Assembly (NCBI RefSeq): GCF_001048695.1
Contig: NZ_CVRB01000004.1
Span: 248,001 to 312,000, forward strand
Source: Neobacillus massiliamazoniensis
Lineage (GTDB): Bacteria > Bacillota > Bacilli > Bacillales > Cytobacillaceae
Reading direction: 5' to 3'
Length of the DNA stretch: 64,000 bases
This document shows positions 8,990 to 18,423 of this stretch, in pieces; the stretch's first letter is position 1, and the number at the start of each line of letters is the position of its first letter. Position numbers and translations under genes: made by a program. The notes beneath the pieces are model-generated. The model was not told the origin of the DNA and did no database searches. It saw only the letters and a list, made by a program, of their open reading frames with translations.

Positions 8990-9580
8990 TTAATATAGCT
9001 TTAATTGAAAACGATCTCGTCGTATACAGAGATAATATGCAATTGCTAAAGACACAATCGATAGCCAAAAAGTAAAGTATCCAATTTGCTTCGTATACAT
9101 ATCGAGCATTTCGTATTTAGGCATCATAAAAAAGACATAATCGATTATATCATTATGTAAAGTCCAAATGGCTGCAACAATTAAATGCGACCATTTAATC
9201 CTGTAAAATGGAGCATAGAGTAACCCCTCAACCGCCATTGCAAAATGAGAGAAAATCAACATATATCCTTGCCAATCCAATCCTTGAACAAAATAAACAA
9301 GAATGTTCATCACCACTGCCCAAATACCATATTTAAACAGGGTCACGATGGCTAATGCTTCTAACAGCGGCCAATTTTTCTTTAATAAAAAAGCTAAAAG
9401 AACAAAAACAAAAAACAAACTTGCGGTAGGGCTATCAGGGACAAAAGGAATGAAAATAGCAGGTGTTTCTTTTAATTGATCGCCATACCAATAAAATCCG
9501 TAAATTGTTCCTGCAATATTTACAATTAGCAATAGCTTTAAAACCGATCGGTTTGCAAGCAGAGGATAAATCCGACTCAC
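8990..9580 (-). CDS. ypjA: DUF1405 membrane protein YpjA
   Basis: A 196-residue integral membrane protein with five to six hydrophobic segments; the NIAGTIYGFYWYGDQL start and PFVPDSPTASLFF segment are typical of the DUF1405/YpjA family. Function unknown. The start is GTG with AAGGTGGAG at good spacing. It always lies next to the qcr genes in Bacillus, which hints at, but does not prove, a link to respiration. Confidence 0.85.
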   Translation of the reverse strand: MSRIYPLLANRSVLKLLLIVNIAGTIYGFYWYGDQLKETPAIFIPFVPDSPTASLFFVFVLLAFLLKKNWPLLEALAIVTLFKYGIWAVVMNILVYFVQGLDWQGYMLIFSHFAMAVEGLLYAPFYRIKWSHLIVAAIWTLHNDIIDYVFFMMPKYEMLDMYTKQIGYFTFWLSIVSLAIAYYLCIRRDRFQLKLY

Positions 9581-9646
9581 TATTACTCCACCTTTTATTA
9601 TATTTTTGACTTTGAGAACTAGCTAGCTCCTGCCCGTCACTTTAAT

Positions 9647-9680
9647 AATAAAAAAGCTGACGATCTTACGCCAGCTTTTC
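9647..9680 (-). terminator. terminator after qcrABC
   Basis: Stem AAAGCTGGCG/CGTCAGCTTT with one G-T pair, followed by a T run on the minus strand, just downstream of the qcrC stop. Confidence 0.8.
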
Positions 9681-9690
9681 TTTAAATCCG

Positions 9691-10464
9691 TTATTTTTTA
9701 CCTAGTCCAGAAATAAAATCACTAAGCTGTTTTAGCTGTTGGTCATTTCCTTTAAATATTCCCGCAGGCATTTTGCCTTTACCGTCTTTAGCAATCTTTG
9801 ATACTTCATCAGCACTTAATCCAGTTCCGATTAAGCTAGGAGCCCCAGCTCCGCCTTGAAGGTTCTCACCATGACAATTAATACAACCTTGTGCTTTAAA
9901 TACTTCATAGCCAGGATCAGCTTTATTAATATCAGCTTTTGGTACAATTTTCCCTTGACGTTCTGCAGCAGCCCAGTCATGGGTCGAAACGGATTGCCAA
10001 GTCAAAAATACAATAGCAGCTAAAGCCAGAAGCATAAATCCTGTTGCTAATGGACGCTTTCTTGCACGTCTTTCCGGTCCACGGTCAAGGAATGGAGCTA
10101 ATAATAATCCTCCAAAAGCAAGTCCAGGGATAATCATGGCTCCAACGATAGTATAGGGTCCAGAAGCAAATGAATATTTTAATAATTGATACAAAAACAA
10201 GAAGTACCAGTCTGGAAGTGGAATGTAGCTTGTATCAGTAGGATCCGCTATCCTTTCAAGCGGAGCTGGATGTGCAACGGTTAAACATAAAAATCCAACA
10301 AGAAATACTGCACCAACCATCCATTCTTTCAACAGGAAGTTAGGCCAAAATGCCTCAGTTTTGCCTGGGTATTCTGAGTAATCTTTTGGAAGCATCGGTT
10401 TGCGTGATTCTGGTGCTAAAACACGTGAATCACCTACGAACTTCATACCTTTACCGCGATGCAT
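9691..10464 (-). CDS. qcrC: menaquinol:cytochrome c reductase, cytochrome b/c subunit
   Basis: This is the fused subunit of the Bacillus b6c complex. The N-terminal half corresponds to subunit IV of cytochrome b6f (three membrane segments, with PDWYFLFLYQLLKY for the quinol site), and the C-terminal half is a cytochrome c domain with one haem motif, GCINCHGENLQGG, and a distal methionine in GKMPAG. It passes electrons from menaquinol to cytochrome c while moving protons. The 257 residues equal the usual length. The Shine-Dalgarno is AGGAGG. Last gene of qcrABC. Confidence 0.95.
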   Translation of the reverse strand: MHRGKGMKFVGDSRVLAPESRKPMLPKDYSEYPGKTEAFWPNFLLKEWMVGAVFLVGFLCLTVAHPAPLERIADPTDTSYIPLPDWYFLFLYQLLKYSFASGPYTIVGAMIIPGLAFGGLLLAPFLDRGPERRARKRPLATGFMLLALAAIVFLTWQSVSTHDWAAAERQGKIVPKADINKADPGYEVFKAQGCINCHGENLQGGAGAPSLIGTGLSADEVSKIAKDGKGKMPAGIFKGNDQQLKQLSDFISGLGKK

Positions 10465-10526
10465 TGAAGAATCCCCTCCTTTTTAAGTAAAGATAAAAGA
10501 AATTTAATTAATTCGACTATTAAAAA

Positions 10527-11201
10527 TCAAAGTGGTCCAGAAATACCTTGTTTCCGAATCATAATAAAGTGCGCTCCCATAAGTGCGAATAACACCGCAG
10601 GCAAGAAGAATACGTGAATCGCAAAGAAGCGGGTCAATGTTTGAGCACCAACAATATGTTCATTACCAGCGAGTAAAATTTTAACATATGAACCTATTAA
10701 AGGTGTTGCTTCCGCAATTTGAAGACCTACTTTTGTAGCAAAAAGCGCTTTCATATCCCAAGGTAATAAATAACCTGTAAAACCTAAACCAAGCATGACG
10801 AAGAAAATAAGAACTCCGACAATCCAGTTTAGTTCACGAGGTTTTTTATAAGCTCCTTGGAAAAAGACGCGTAATGTATGTAAAAACATCATTACAAGTA
10901 CTAAACTTGCACCCCAGTGATGCATTCCGCGAACGATCTGTCCGAATGCTACCTGGTTTTGAAGATAATAAACGGATTCCCAAGCGTTTTTAATGTCTGG
11001 TACATAGTACATAGTTAAAAACATACCGGAAAGAATTTGAATAACAGTAACAAAAAATGTCATCCCGCCAAAGCAGTAAACAAACGCTGAAAAATGGTGC
11101 GCTGGGTTTACATGCTCGGGAACTTCATGGTCTGCAATATCGCGCCATAAAGGTGTAATATCTAAACGTTCATCTACCCAATCATAAATTTTGCTTAACA
11201 A
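10527..11201 (-). CDS. qcrB: menaquinol:cytochrome c reductase, cytochrome b subunit
   Basis: QcrB is the cytochrome b6-type core of the complex and holds two b haems. Four membrane segments carry the paired histidine ligands (RGMHHWGASLVLVMMFLHTLRVFF and IHVFFLPAVLFALMGAHF), and GYLLPWDMKA marks the quinol pocket. The 224-residue length fits b6 rather than full-length cytochrome b. The start codon is TTG, with GGAGGTG 7-8 nt upstream. Only a few bases separate it from qcrA, so the two are likely translated from one message. Confidence 0.95.
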   Translation of the reverse strand: MLSKIYDWVDERLDITPLWRDIADHEVPEHVNPAHHFSAFVYCFGGMTFFVTVIQILSGMFLTMYYVPDIKNAWESVYYLQNQVAFGQIVRGMHHWGASLVLVMMFLHTLRVFFQGAYKKPRELNWIVGVLIFFVMLGLGFTGYLLPWDMKALFATKVGLQIAEATPLIGSYVKILLAGNEHIVGAQTLTRFFAIHVFFLPAVLFALMGAHFIMIRKQGISGPL

Positions 11202-11204
11202 TTA

Positions 11205-11708
11205 TTACACCTCCGTCCGTGGTTGTGCTTTTCCTAAATAAAGATAACCTGATTTTACTTGAACCGGATAAATATCTAGTGGTTGCGGAGGCGGTGTTCC
11301 AGGAATGTTTTTCCCACTCTTTTCATAACGACCAAAATGACAAGGACAGAAGAATTCGTTTGGATGTGCCTTGTCTGTGTTCCAGTTAACTGTACATCCT
11401 AAATGCTTACAAATTGGTGAAAGAGCAATGATTTTATCGCCATCCTTATAAGCCCAGGCAGTATTCGTAACTTCTGACTCATACCAAGCATCTTTCTGTT
11501 TAAAGGTAAAGTCAACACGTTGGGGTTCTTTCGTTAAATCTGAGACTTTCATCGGTGTAGCAATGAATTCACCGCCAGCTTCCTTTTTTAATACAGGATC
11601 AACAGCAAATCGGACCATTGGCATTAACATCCCCGCTGCCATAAAACCACCTACACCTGTTAATGTGTAGCTCAAGAATTGACGCCTTGTAACGTTATTC
11701 TTACTCAC
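11205..11708 (-). CDS. qcrA: menaquinol:cytochrome c reductase, Rieske iron-sulfur subunit
   Basis: The Rieske protein accepts the first electron from menaquinol. The cluster ligands are plain: CKHLGC and CPCHFGRYEKSG supply two Cys-His pairs plus the disulfide cysteines. The N-terminus has a twin-arginine-like TRRQFLSYTLTG followed by a membrane anchor, as expected for Tat-dependent Rieske proteins. It starts with GTG after a strong AGGGGGG and is the first gene of qcrABC. The gap to ypiF (11709-11833) should contain the promoter, but I cannot pick one with confidence. Confidence 0.95.
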   Translation of the reverse strand: MSKNNVTRRQFLSYTLTGVGGFMAAGMLMPMVRFAVDPVLKKEAGGEFIATPMKVSDLTKEPQRVDFTFKQKDAWYESEVTNTAWAYKDGDKIIALSPICKHLGCTVNWNTDKAHPNEFFCPCHFGRYEKSGKNIPGTPPPQPLDIYPVQVKSGYLYLGKAQPRTEV

Positions 11709-11833
11709 TCATATCCCCCCTCTATTTCTTAAGTAAGTTTAGCGGACAATTATTAAACACATATAATACTAGGACATTATCATGATATATCAATCTCCCA
11801 TTAAGGTCAATATCATACTATTTGAAATACACA

Positions 11834-12313
11834 TTAATTACTATCAAATTCCGAATTTTCATTCCATTTTTGCGTGAACAGGGTTAATAGCTGATTAACC
11901 TGACTGTCAATAAGAGATAATTTTTGTGAATCACTAACTGACTCAAGAGGGATTGCTGGAAGCCAGAGAATGGTCCCATTTAGTTGTTGCTCATGAATTT
12001 TCCAATCGCTTTCTGATGTTAGGTAAAATATATGTTTAAAATTACTTTTTTCAATATTTTCTTCCCATTCTTTCAACTCATTTATTACCTTTTCAGTTGA
12101 TCCACTTTTTAAATAGGTAAACGATGGAAATAATAAGATTCGTCCCGTAAATTGTCTTTCCATATGAGTCGTCAGCAATGTTATAAACTGATGCTTCGCT
12201 GCAGATTGCTTCATTTCTTCTCTAAATGATAATGAAATTAAGGGAACAACCGCTGTATCCACATATTCCATTTCCTTTAAATAAGTCTCTACTTCCTCAG
12301 GAATCCACTTCAT
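11834..12313 (-). CDS. ypiF: DUF2487 protein YpiF
   Basis: A 159-residue soluble protein of the YpiF/DUF2487 family, known only from Bacillus and relatives and found beside qcrA and ypiB. The start MKWIPEEVETYLKEMEYVDTAVVPL and the middle segment GRILLFPSFTYLK are typical. There is no signal peptide, membrane segment or recognisable catalytic motif. Function unknown. Confidence 0.8.
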   Translation of the reverse strand: MKWIPEEVETYLKEMEYVDTAVVPLISLSFREEMKQSAAKHQFITLLTTHMERQFTGRILLFPSFTYLKSGSTEKVINELKEWEENIEKSNFKHIFYLTSESDWKIHEQQLNGTILWLPAIPLESVSDSQKLSLIDSQVNQLLTLFTQKWNENSEFDSN

Positions 12314-12417
12314 TCTTTTACCAGCCTTTCTTAATCAATTAATACAATTTTATCATTATTTCCCAGCACTATGAACCTATTACAAAACTCTTTTTCCAAT
12401 TTATTTTCTATCTATAC

Positions 12418-12448
12418 AAAAAGGAAGCTTGTTAAAAGCTTCCTTTTT
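12418..12448. terminator. terminator overlapping the end of ypiB
   Basis: A perfect stem AAAAAGGAAGCTT/AAGCTTCCTTTTT with a 5-nt loop. The last ypiB codons lie inside it. Confidence 0.85.
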
Positions 12449-12995
12449 GATCTGCATTTGATAGATTAATTAATTTTTTCGTTAGCATCTGAAATGCTTC
12501 ACGATCCTGTTTGTCAAGAGCCTCATCGATTAATAGCAGGAGATTATCACGTTGAAAACGATCAATGCTGTCTTGTAAGAATTGTTCAGCAATCATTCCG
12601 TCTTTTTCATTCACCTGCAAGTGTTTCGGGACAAATGGATTCTCTTCAAGAACAGCAACATATTGGTGCGCTTGATTTGATGCATGAAAATTTAATTGAA
12701 TATATATATATTCGTCCCGATTTAGCCGAATATCGTGAAATGATTTTTCAGCATCAGTTGTCATCACATTTTCTTTATAGAAACGAAATGGGACCTTATC
12801 CACACAATGGGTAGACATAATAAGTCCTCGTGGACAATACTGTGCTTGCTCAACAAAATGGACTTTTTCCATTAATTGATCGTGGCTCATTAAATAGTTA
12901 AGAATCCATACACATTCTCTTCTTTTTAACTGATAATGATTTAAAAACCAGCGAATAAAATCTTTTTTCTCGTTGACAGAAACAGGGGTTGCCAT
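12432..12995 (-). CDS. ypiB: UPF0302 protein YpiB (ReoY-type)
   Basis: A 187-residue protein of the UPF0302 family. The Listeria homologue ReoY acts with ReoM to control ClpCP-dependent degradation of MurA, and so peptidoglycan synthesis; that role is taken from the family. [20 protein letters not shown] near the start is characteristic. The frame is open to 13016, but the ATG at 12995 follows AGGAGG by 9 nt and gives the family's usual N-terminus. It follows ypiA closely. MecB/YpbH, another ClpC-linked protein, is encoded at 46.8 kb. Confidence 0.88.
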   Translation of the reverse strand: MATPVSVNEKKDFIRWFLNHYQLKRRECVWILNYLMSHDQLMEKVHFVEQAQYCPRGLIMSTHCVDKVPFRFYKENVMTTDAEKSFHDIRLNRDEYIYIQLNFHASNQAHQYVAVLEENPFVPKHLQVNEKDGMIAEQFLQDSIDRFQRDNLLLLIDEALDKQDREAFQMLTKKLINLSNADQKGSF

Positions 12996-13027
12996 GATAG
13001 ATTCCCTCCTCTGCATTTTCAGCTTAT

Positions 13028-14293
13028 TTAATCTCCATCATTTGAAAAACGTTCAAGCAATTCCAAATATTCTTCGTTCGTTGGATCATTTTTTAGCAGT
13101 TGTTTAAAAATTTCGACAGCCTGTTCGATTTTTCCTTCTTCCATTAAAAAATATCCATAATCCTGTAAAAATGTTTCATTTGTCTTAAAAAAAGTATATG
13201 CACTTACATATTTGTCTAATGCATCTGAAAATTGTTCAAGTCTTTGATAAGCAACGGCCAAATCCCATAAAAATTGCGGTTCCGACTCTTCTTCCACATC
13301 TAGCTGGCTAATTAAGTCAATAACATCCTCATATTTGTCCTGTTGAAAAAAAAGTTTGTTAAGCATAAGAGCTGCTTCAGTAAATCCGGGGTCAAGAGCA
13401 ATTGCCTCCCGGAAATATTGTTCTGCCTCGTCCATTTTTCCAAGTTTAATGGCAATTTTCCCACCGAAGAAAAATAATTCTTTATTAAAGTCGTCCTGCC
13501 TAATACCTTCTTGAATCGTACGAAAGCTTTTTTCCAGCTCATCTTCACGTTCATAGCTTAGTGCCAGATGAAGATAAAGAGAATGATATTCTGGGTCCAG
13601 CTCTCGGACCTCCTCAAACTTCTCAATCGCTGTTCGAGTATAGCCAGCTTGTAATGCTGTAAAGGCATATCCAAATAGTGTGTTAATTTCCAGTTTTTCT
13701 TCTATTGCCTTATCGTAGTAAACAAGTGCATCCTCAAAAGCACCAGAGGCACTTAACAAATCAGCTATCCGTTGAAAGATATTTACTCCAGCTAATTCAT
13801 TTTGCTCCTCTAAAACGGTTTCATACGCATTCATCGCTTTTGTTATTTCGCCTTGTTCACTATACAGCTCTCCAAGTGCAAAATCAATTATGACCTCATT
13901 TGGTAATAATTCCTTTGCCCTCTGAAGTTTTCTCTCGGATACCTCAAATAGTCCTTGAGCTAGATAAAGGTCAGCTAATAACAATAAGGACTGTCCAAAA
14001 TTCGGATCCTCTTCAGATACTTTCTCAAGTACTAGAATTGCCTCTTCGTCATCACTTAATTCAACTAAAATTTCACCTAAAAGGACAAGGAGCTCCCCTT
14101 CTTCCGGGTAACTAAGCAAAAGGTTTTCAATCAAAACCTTCGCTTCCTCTAAGAAACCAAGCTGAAATAATTCTTCAGAAAGTTGGAATTTTTCTTCGGG
14201 CGGGCCGCTGTTTAATATCACATTATATTCATTTAAAGCTTCTTTATGTTGACCATTTTCAATCATGTTAATAATTTTATTTACTCGATCCAT
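13028..14293 (-). CDS. ypiA: tetratricopeptide-repeat protein YpiA
   Basis: A 421-residue soluble protein made almost wholly of tetratricopeptide repeats, about ten to twelve units of 34 residues. Examples are the segments starting [45 protein letters not shown], and [21 protein letters not shown]. Such proteins act as scaffolds. Its pairing with ypiB is conserved in Bacillaceae and, in Listeria-type systems, the homologue is part of the same MurA-stability network; that is inference here. No membrane segment is seen. Confidence 0.88.
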   Translation of the reverse strand: MDRVNKIINMIENGQHKEALNEYNVILNSGPPEEKFQLSEELFQLGFLEEAKVLIENLLLSYPEEGELLVLLGEILVELSDDEEAILVLEKVSEEDPNFGQSLLLLADLYLAQGLFEVSERKLQRAKELLPNEVIIDFALGELYSEQGEITKAMNAYETVLEEQNELAGVNIFQRIADLLSASGAFEDALVYYDKAIEEKLEINTLFGYAFTALQAGYTRTAIEKFEEVRELDPEYHSLYLHLALSYEREDELEKSFRTIQEGIRQDDFNKELFFFGGKIAIKLGKMDEAEQYFREAIALDPGFTEAALMLNKLFFQQDKYEDVIDLISQLDVEEESEPQFLWDLAVAYQRLEQFSDALDKYVSAYTFFKTNETFLQDYGYFLMEEGKIEQAVEIFKQLLKNDPTNEEYLELLERFSNDGD

Positions 14294-14316
14294 TTCCTGT
14301 TCCTCTCGCCTCTAAT

Positions 14317-15216
14317 TTAAAGAGAAAAATATGATGGGGTGCGCACCTTAACATATTCTCCATTTCCAGGTTTAAATAAAACCTCTTTCCCCGACCGAAC
14401 TACCTTCCCCTTGTGGACGGTAACTACAAGTTTATCTTCATGATAATGAAATAATTTCTCTTCATCAACATTTTTGACTTCATTTCCCTGTAAATATAAA
14501 TTATAACTTATTTCTGTACCATGCATGAGACTTGCTACTCTTGGATATAACCCCATTTTATTTAACACATTTATTGATAAAGGCTGATTGTCTTCTAGCT
14601 CGTCAAAGATGGAAGGAATTTTTCCCTTAATCATTATATATTTCCATTTCGACAAAACCTTCTTTGTTTCCTTCTTTAACATTGAAGAGATGACAGGAAT
14701 GAGTGGACTATTAAACGGAAAGAGTGCTTCTCTTATCCAAGTCCAGGGAATATCCTCAAGCCTATCCCATTCGTTTATCTCAACAAAAATAGCGGGAAGT
14801 TGTTCTTTCTTGCATTTTCTAATAAGTGTTGGGGTAAGGAGCTTTAAAGGGATAAATACTCCTATTGAAAAATCAATTGGACTATTCAATAAAGCGGTTT
14901 TCGTGGCTTTCAGTTTGTTTGTTAACTCGTTTTCATTCGAAATCTTTACATAGGTAAGGAATGTTGTACTACCCTTTAATAGAAACTGTTTTATTATATA
15001 TTCTTTTACCACATGATTTGGACTGTCTATTGGAATTTTTGCGTCTAACTGGCAATAAGTAGGAGTCATAATAAAAGTTTCTGCATTCATTTTCATAAAT
15101 TTCTCATGGTTAAAACTTTGTTTCAGCCCAGCAATGCGGTTTTCCTTAATTAAAATTGAACATTTCGAGAATTGGCTTTGCTTGAGAATATTAGCATTTT
15201 CGATTATATAGGACAT
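14317..15216 (-). CDS. unrecognised protein, possibly a degenerate amidohydrolase
   Basis: I do not recognise this 299-residue protein. Its N-terminus (YIIENANILKQSQFSKCSILIKENRIAGL) resembles the small beta-sandwich of amidohydrolases such as dihydroorotase or GlcNAc-6-P deacetylase, where an LIKNARVLT..DVLIKDGRI pattern leads to a GFIDxHxH metal site. At that place it has MTPTYCQLDAKI and no HxH, so the metal site looks lost. The C-terminus (EKLFHYHEDKLVVTVHKGKVVRSGKEVLFKPGNGEYV) again resembles the second half of the sandwich. Start 15216 is chosen because AAGGGGTGA lies just upstream, inside the longer frame. It lies between aroA and ypiA, convergent with nothing and likely co-oriented with ypiA. 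Confidence 0.6.
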   Translation of the reverse strand: MSYIIENANILKQSQFSKCSILIKENRIAGLKQSFNHEKFMKMNAETFIMTPTYCQLDAKIPIDSPNHVVKEYIIKQFLLKGSTTFLTYVKISNENELTNKLKATKTALLNSPIDFSIGVFIPLKLLTPTLIRKCKKEQLPAIFVEINEWDRLEDIPWTWIREALFPFNSPLIPVISSMLKKETKKVLSKWKYIMIKGKIPSIFDELEDNQPLSINVLNKMGLYPRVASLMHGTEISYNLYLQGNEVKNVDEEKLFHYHEDKLVVTVHKGKVVRSGKEVLFKPGNGEYVKVRTPSYFSL

Positions 15217-15259
15217 CAACTCACCCCTTTTTACCATTATAAATTCACTTTATTCTCTT

Positions 15260-15501
15260 GGCTGTGTTAAACTTGCTTGCTGATTTGCGCTCAAGAAGCG
15301 AGCATCCGTGGGCGTTCCGGGGAGCCTCCTAGGCGCTTAAGCGCCTGCGGGGTCTCCACTGCACCGTACTCCCGCAGGACGTTGAATTAACATCCTTGAA
15401 TCAACACCGCACGAAGGAAATACGATAGCATTTTCGAGGATCTCGCGCCTTCCGCTCCAATCCATAGTTTCAAAAACAACAATGACCTTTAACTTCTAGC
15501 C
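15260..15501 (+). mobile_element. family A MITE-like element, copy A1
   Basis: Non-coding, 242 bp. The left end is GGCTGTGTTAAAC; the right end (TTTAACTTCTAGCC) is a decayed inverted copy. It is flanked by a perfect 8-bp direct repeat ATTCTCTT (15252-15259 and 15502-15509), so it moved here by transposition. The interior has GC-rich palindromes (GGCGCTTAAGCGCC type) and no open frame that looks like a gene. It fills most of the aroA to 14.3-kb-gene gap. Confidence 0.88.
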
Positions 15502-15555
15502 ATTCTCTTAAGACAAGCTATGTCAATATAAGCAAAACTATGACTTCCAAAAATC

Positions 15556-15580
15556 AAAAAAGCTGCAGATGGCAGCTTTT
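15556..15580 (-). terminator. terminator at the end of aroA
   Basis: Stem AAAAGCTGC-CATCT-GCAGCTTTTTT on the minus strand, overlapping the aroA stop codon. Confidence 0.8.
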
Positions 15581-16868
15581 ATTGGGTTAGAATATTTAAA
15601 TGGTGGAAAAAGTTTGGATAGGAAACGGCTATTGCTTCAGGCCTTTCGAGATTTACCTCATTTTCACAAAGTAAAGCTGCAATGGCTAGCATCATTCCTA
15701 TTCGGTGGTCACCATGACTAGAAACGGTTCCACCGATAAGCTTTGATTTTCCATGAATGACCATACCATCATTAGTTGCTTCGATTTCAGCGCCTAATTT
15801 TTTTAATTCTCCAACAACTGTATCAATCCTGTTCGTTTCTTTTACCTTTAATTCTTCTGCATTTTTGATTATGGTTATCCCTTCAGCCTGTGTTGCCAGC
15901 AAGGCAATAATCGGAATTTCATCGATTAATTTTGGAATTAAATCCCCTTCAATAACGGTTCCTTTCAGACTGGAAGTTCTCATGATGATATCTCCAATTG
16001 GTTCAAATGAAGCATCGCTAGACTGTTTGATTGATAAATCAGCACACATATTTTTTAAAACCTCAATGATTCCGGTTCTTGTTGGATTTAAACCTACATT
16101 TTTAAGAACAATTTCACTATTTGGGACAATGGCTCCTGCAACAAGGAAAAAGGCAGCTGAAGAAATATCACCAGGTACATGAATGTTTGTACCCGTTAAC
16201 TTTTGACCACCATTTACTTTCATGATGTTGTGATGTTTATTTATAATACCACCAAATTTACGAATCATTCTCTCCGTATGGTCACGAGTTATAGATGGTT
16301 CTGTAATGGTAGATTCCCCTTCTGCTTGAAGAGCAGCAAGAATCAAGGACGATTTTACTTGTGCACTAGCAACTGGAAGCTGATACTGAATGGGACTTAA
16401 AATACCGCCGCGAATCGCGATAGGAGTATAGGAGCCATTTTTTCGTCCATCGATCTCGGCACCCATTTTTGCTAATGGCACTGTCACTCTTGTCATCGGC
16501 CTTTTTCCGATAGATTCATCACCGATAAGGGAAGCAAAAAAGGGTCTTCCAGCTAAAATTCCTAATAATAACCGGATTGTCGTTCCAGAATTTCCGACAT
16601 CCAAAACTTCTTTTGGCTCATTCAAGCCTTCAAAGCCTTTTCCGATGATGATTATTTCCTTATCCCGTTCCTCAATTGTAACTCCTAATTTTCGGAAGCA
16701 TGAAATCGTACTTAAACAATCTTCTCCCGGCAAAAAATTGGTTATTCTCGTTTCTCCGTAGGCTATCGATCCAAACATCACAGACCGGTGGGAAATCGAT
16801 TTATCTCCGGGAATTTCAATTTCACCTGACAATCCCCGTATACTAGTTTGCAGTTTTTTTAACACCAT
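15579..16868 (-). CDS. aroA: 3-phosphoshikimate 1-carboxyvinyltransferase (EPSP synthase)
   Basis: EPSP synthase joins shikimate-3-phosphate and PEP in the shikimate pathway; in B. subtilis the gene is called aroE. Motifs: [14 protein letters not shown] at the N-terminus, [21 protein letters not shown] around the PEP site, and [16 protein letters not shown] near the C-terminus. The GNSGTT form with Ala-containing LLLGILAG is of the bacterial class II type. The ATG at 16868 has AAAGGTGA 5 nt upstream and gives 429 residues; the longer frame to 16889 lacks a ribosome site. It is the last gene of the aromatic run aroC-aroB-aroH-hisC-tyrA-aroA. Confidence 0.96.
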   Translation of the reverse strand: MVLKKLQTSIRGLSGEIEIPGDKSISHRSVMFGSIAYGETRITNFLPGEDCLSTISCFRKLGVTIEERDKEIIIIGKGFEGLNEPKEVLDVGNSGTTIRLLLGILAGRPFFASLIGDESIGKRPMTRVTVPLAKMGAEIDGRKNGSYTPIAIRGGILSPIQYQLPVASAQVKSSLILAALQAEGESTITEPSITRDHTERMIRKFGGIINKHHNIMKVNGGQKLTGTNIHVPGDISSAAFFLVAGAIVPNSEIVLKNVGLNPTRTGIIEVLKNMCADLSIKQSSDASFEPIGDIIMRTSSLKGTVIEGDLIPKLIDEIPIIALLATQAEGITIIKNAEELKVKETNRIDTVVGELKKLGAEIEATNDGMVIHGKSKLIGGTVSSHGDHRIGMMLAIAALLCENEVNLERPEAIAVSYPNFFHHLNILTQ

Positions 16869-16891
16869 GAAATCACCTTTTTTATCCATTG

Positions 16892-16932
16892 TCTAGCTCC
16901 ATAAGAGTTAGCTTCGTTAGCGATGCCTCGTA
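16892..16932 (-). repeat. family C repeat remnant
   Basis: TCTAGCTCCATAAGAGTTAG..CGATGCCTCG matches the reverse complement of the right end of the family C copies at 28.0 and 43.2 kb (GCGAGGTATCGC..CTTATGGAGCTGGA). Confidence 0.55.
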
Positions 16933-17238
16933 GAGGGTGTCCCAAAGGTATAACTTTTAGGGGCACCCCCTTTTTATTAATGGTCTATTAAACTTGTCTG
17001 TTGATTTCCGCTCTAGTGGCGGTCCGGGGAGCCTCCTCGGCGCTATTGCGCCTGCGGGGTCTCCCCTGCCCCGTACTCCCGCAGGACATTGAATTACATC
17101 CTTGAATCCGCCCACGCACGAAGGAAATGCGATAGCATTTTCGAGGAGTCGAGCGCCTTCCGCTCCAATCAACATAGCGGAAAAATTATCATGAACTTTG
17201 TAAATATAGTGGTACCTGTCACCTTTTGGGACAGTCTC
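16933..17238 (+). repeat. family B repeat element, copy B1
   Basis: 306 bp. The ends are the inverted pair GAGGGTGTCCCAAAGG and CCTTTTGGGACAGTCTC. The left end also folds into an intrinsic terminator for the plus strand (GGGTGTCCC..AAAG / CTTTT..GGGGCACCC then CCTTTTTATT). The interior matches family A: TTAAACTTGTCTGTTGATTTCCGCTC on the left and GCGCCTTCCGCTCCAATCAACA on the right. No target duplication could be seen. It occupies the gap between aroA and tyrA. Confidence 0.8.
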
Positions 17239-17302
17239 GAGTGCAAAGCGGCTCTTAGGTCTACATCCCCTGACCAAGGAGCTTACACCTTACTAAAAAT
17301 CA

Positions 17303-18412
17303 TTAAAGACCAATCGAGGTGGAGTAGCTTGTATATTTTGCTATGCAATTTTCAGCTCTTTGTCGGTCTTGTTCTGTTTGTAAACTTATAACAAGGACAC
17401 CATAGATTTCTTCTTCTCTTGTTTCAAGTATCCGAATGTTAGTGATGCTGATCGTTTCCTTTGCTAAAAAGCCTGTAATTTCGGAAATAACACCAGGATA
17501 ATCGGGTACATCGACAAATAAATCGTAGAAGGCAGGAATGGCCCCTTTTTCCTTACTCGGAAGGCCATCACGAAATTGCTTTGCTTGATAAAAATAGTCA
17601 TAAATTTCCTCGCTATTTTCTTTTACAAGCAAATCCTTCATCAAATTCATTTCTTCCTGCCATTGGTTTAAGAGTTCAATAAGGACCTCGCGGTTATGAA
17701 GCAAAATATCCTTCCACATTTCAGGGCTACTTGAAGCAATTCGTGTGATATCCCTAAAACCTCCAGCAGCAAGACGAGAAATAAGATGGTCACTTTTTGC
17801 CAATTTTTCTGTTTGACGAACAATGGAGGCTGCTACAATATGTGGAAAATGGCTTACAATTCCCGTAAGGTAATCATGGCTTTTAGGCGAAATGGTTAGA
17901 AATTTTGCTCTAGTACCAATAAGCCAATCTTTTAATTCTTCTACTTTCGATTCATCGATATTTTCACCTGGAGTAAACAAATAAAAAGCATTCTCAAATA
18001 AAATTTCTTTTGCCGCTGATACTCCGCTTTTATGCGACCCCGCCATAGGATGTCCACCGATAAAGGTATACCCTTGTTTCTGTAAACAAATTGCCTTTTC
18101 GACAATTTTTTCTTTTGTACTACCGGTATCCGTTATGATCACATTGGGGTTTAATGGCAAACTTGAAAGTTGATCAATAATAGCCTCGGTTTCCTTTACC
18201 GGAGCTGCAATAATGATTAAATCTGCATTAAGAGCACCCTCATGGACTGTTTCAGCAATGGAATCAATTACTCCAAGCATTTTTGCAAGACGAGCATGTT
18301 CACTATTAATGTCAAACCCTATAATGGATGCTTTTTTATGTTCTTTTTTAATACATAATGCTAAGGATCCGCCTATTAATCCTAGCCCCACAACAAAAAC
18401 GCGGCCTTCCAA
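17303..18412 (-). CDS. tyrA: prephenate dehydrogenase
   Basis: TyrA oxidatively decarboxylates prephenate to 4-hydroxyphenylpyruvate for tyrosine. The N-terminal NAD-binding motif is GLGLIGGSLAL; the catalytic region contains GGHPMAGSHKSG and SHFPHIVAAS; the last 75 or so residues form an ACT domain (DVPDYPGVISEITGFLAKE) that binds tyrosine for feedback control. Start codon TTG at 18412 after GGGGGAG. Its 369 residues match B. subtilis. It follows hisC after 11 nt. A family B element lies 64 bp beyond the stop and separates tyrA from aroA. Confidence 0.95.
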   Translation of the reverse strand: MEGRVFVVGLGLIGGSLALCIKKEHKKASIIGFDINSEHARLAKMLGVIDSIAETVHEGALNADLIIIAAPVKETEAIIDQLSSLPLNPNVIITDTGSTKEKIVEKAICLQKQGYTFIGGHPMAGSHKSGVSAAKEILFENAFYLFTPGENIDESKVEELKDWLIGTRAKFLTISPKSHDYLTGIVSHFPHIVAASIVRQTEKLAKSDHLISRLAAGGFRDITRIASSSPEMWKDILLHNREVLIELLNQWQEEMNLMKDLLVKENSEEIYDYFYQAKQFRDGLPSKEKGAIPAFYDLFVDVPDYPGVISEITGFLAKETISITNIRILETREEEIYGVLVISLQTEQDRQRAENCIAKYTSYSTSIGL

Positions 18413-18423
18413 TGAAACTCCCC

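Noticed and set aside
16957..17391. Open frames within element B1 with the recurring peptide LNYILESAHARRKCDSIFEES
   Set aside because: The same peptide appears in frames at 20.0 and 39.7 kb because the repeat DNA is the same. There is no ribosome site and no consistent start; these are repeat-derived frames.
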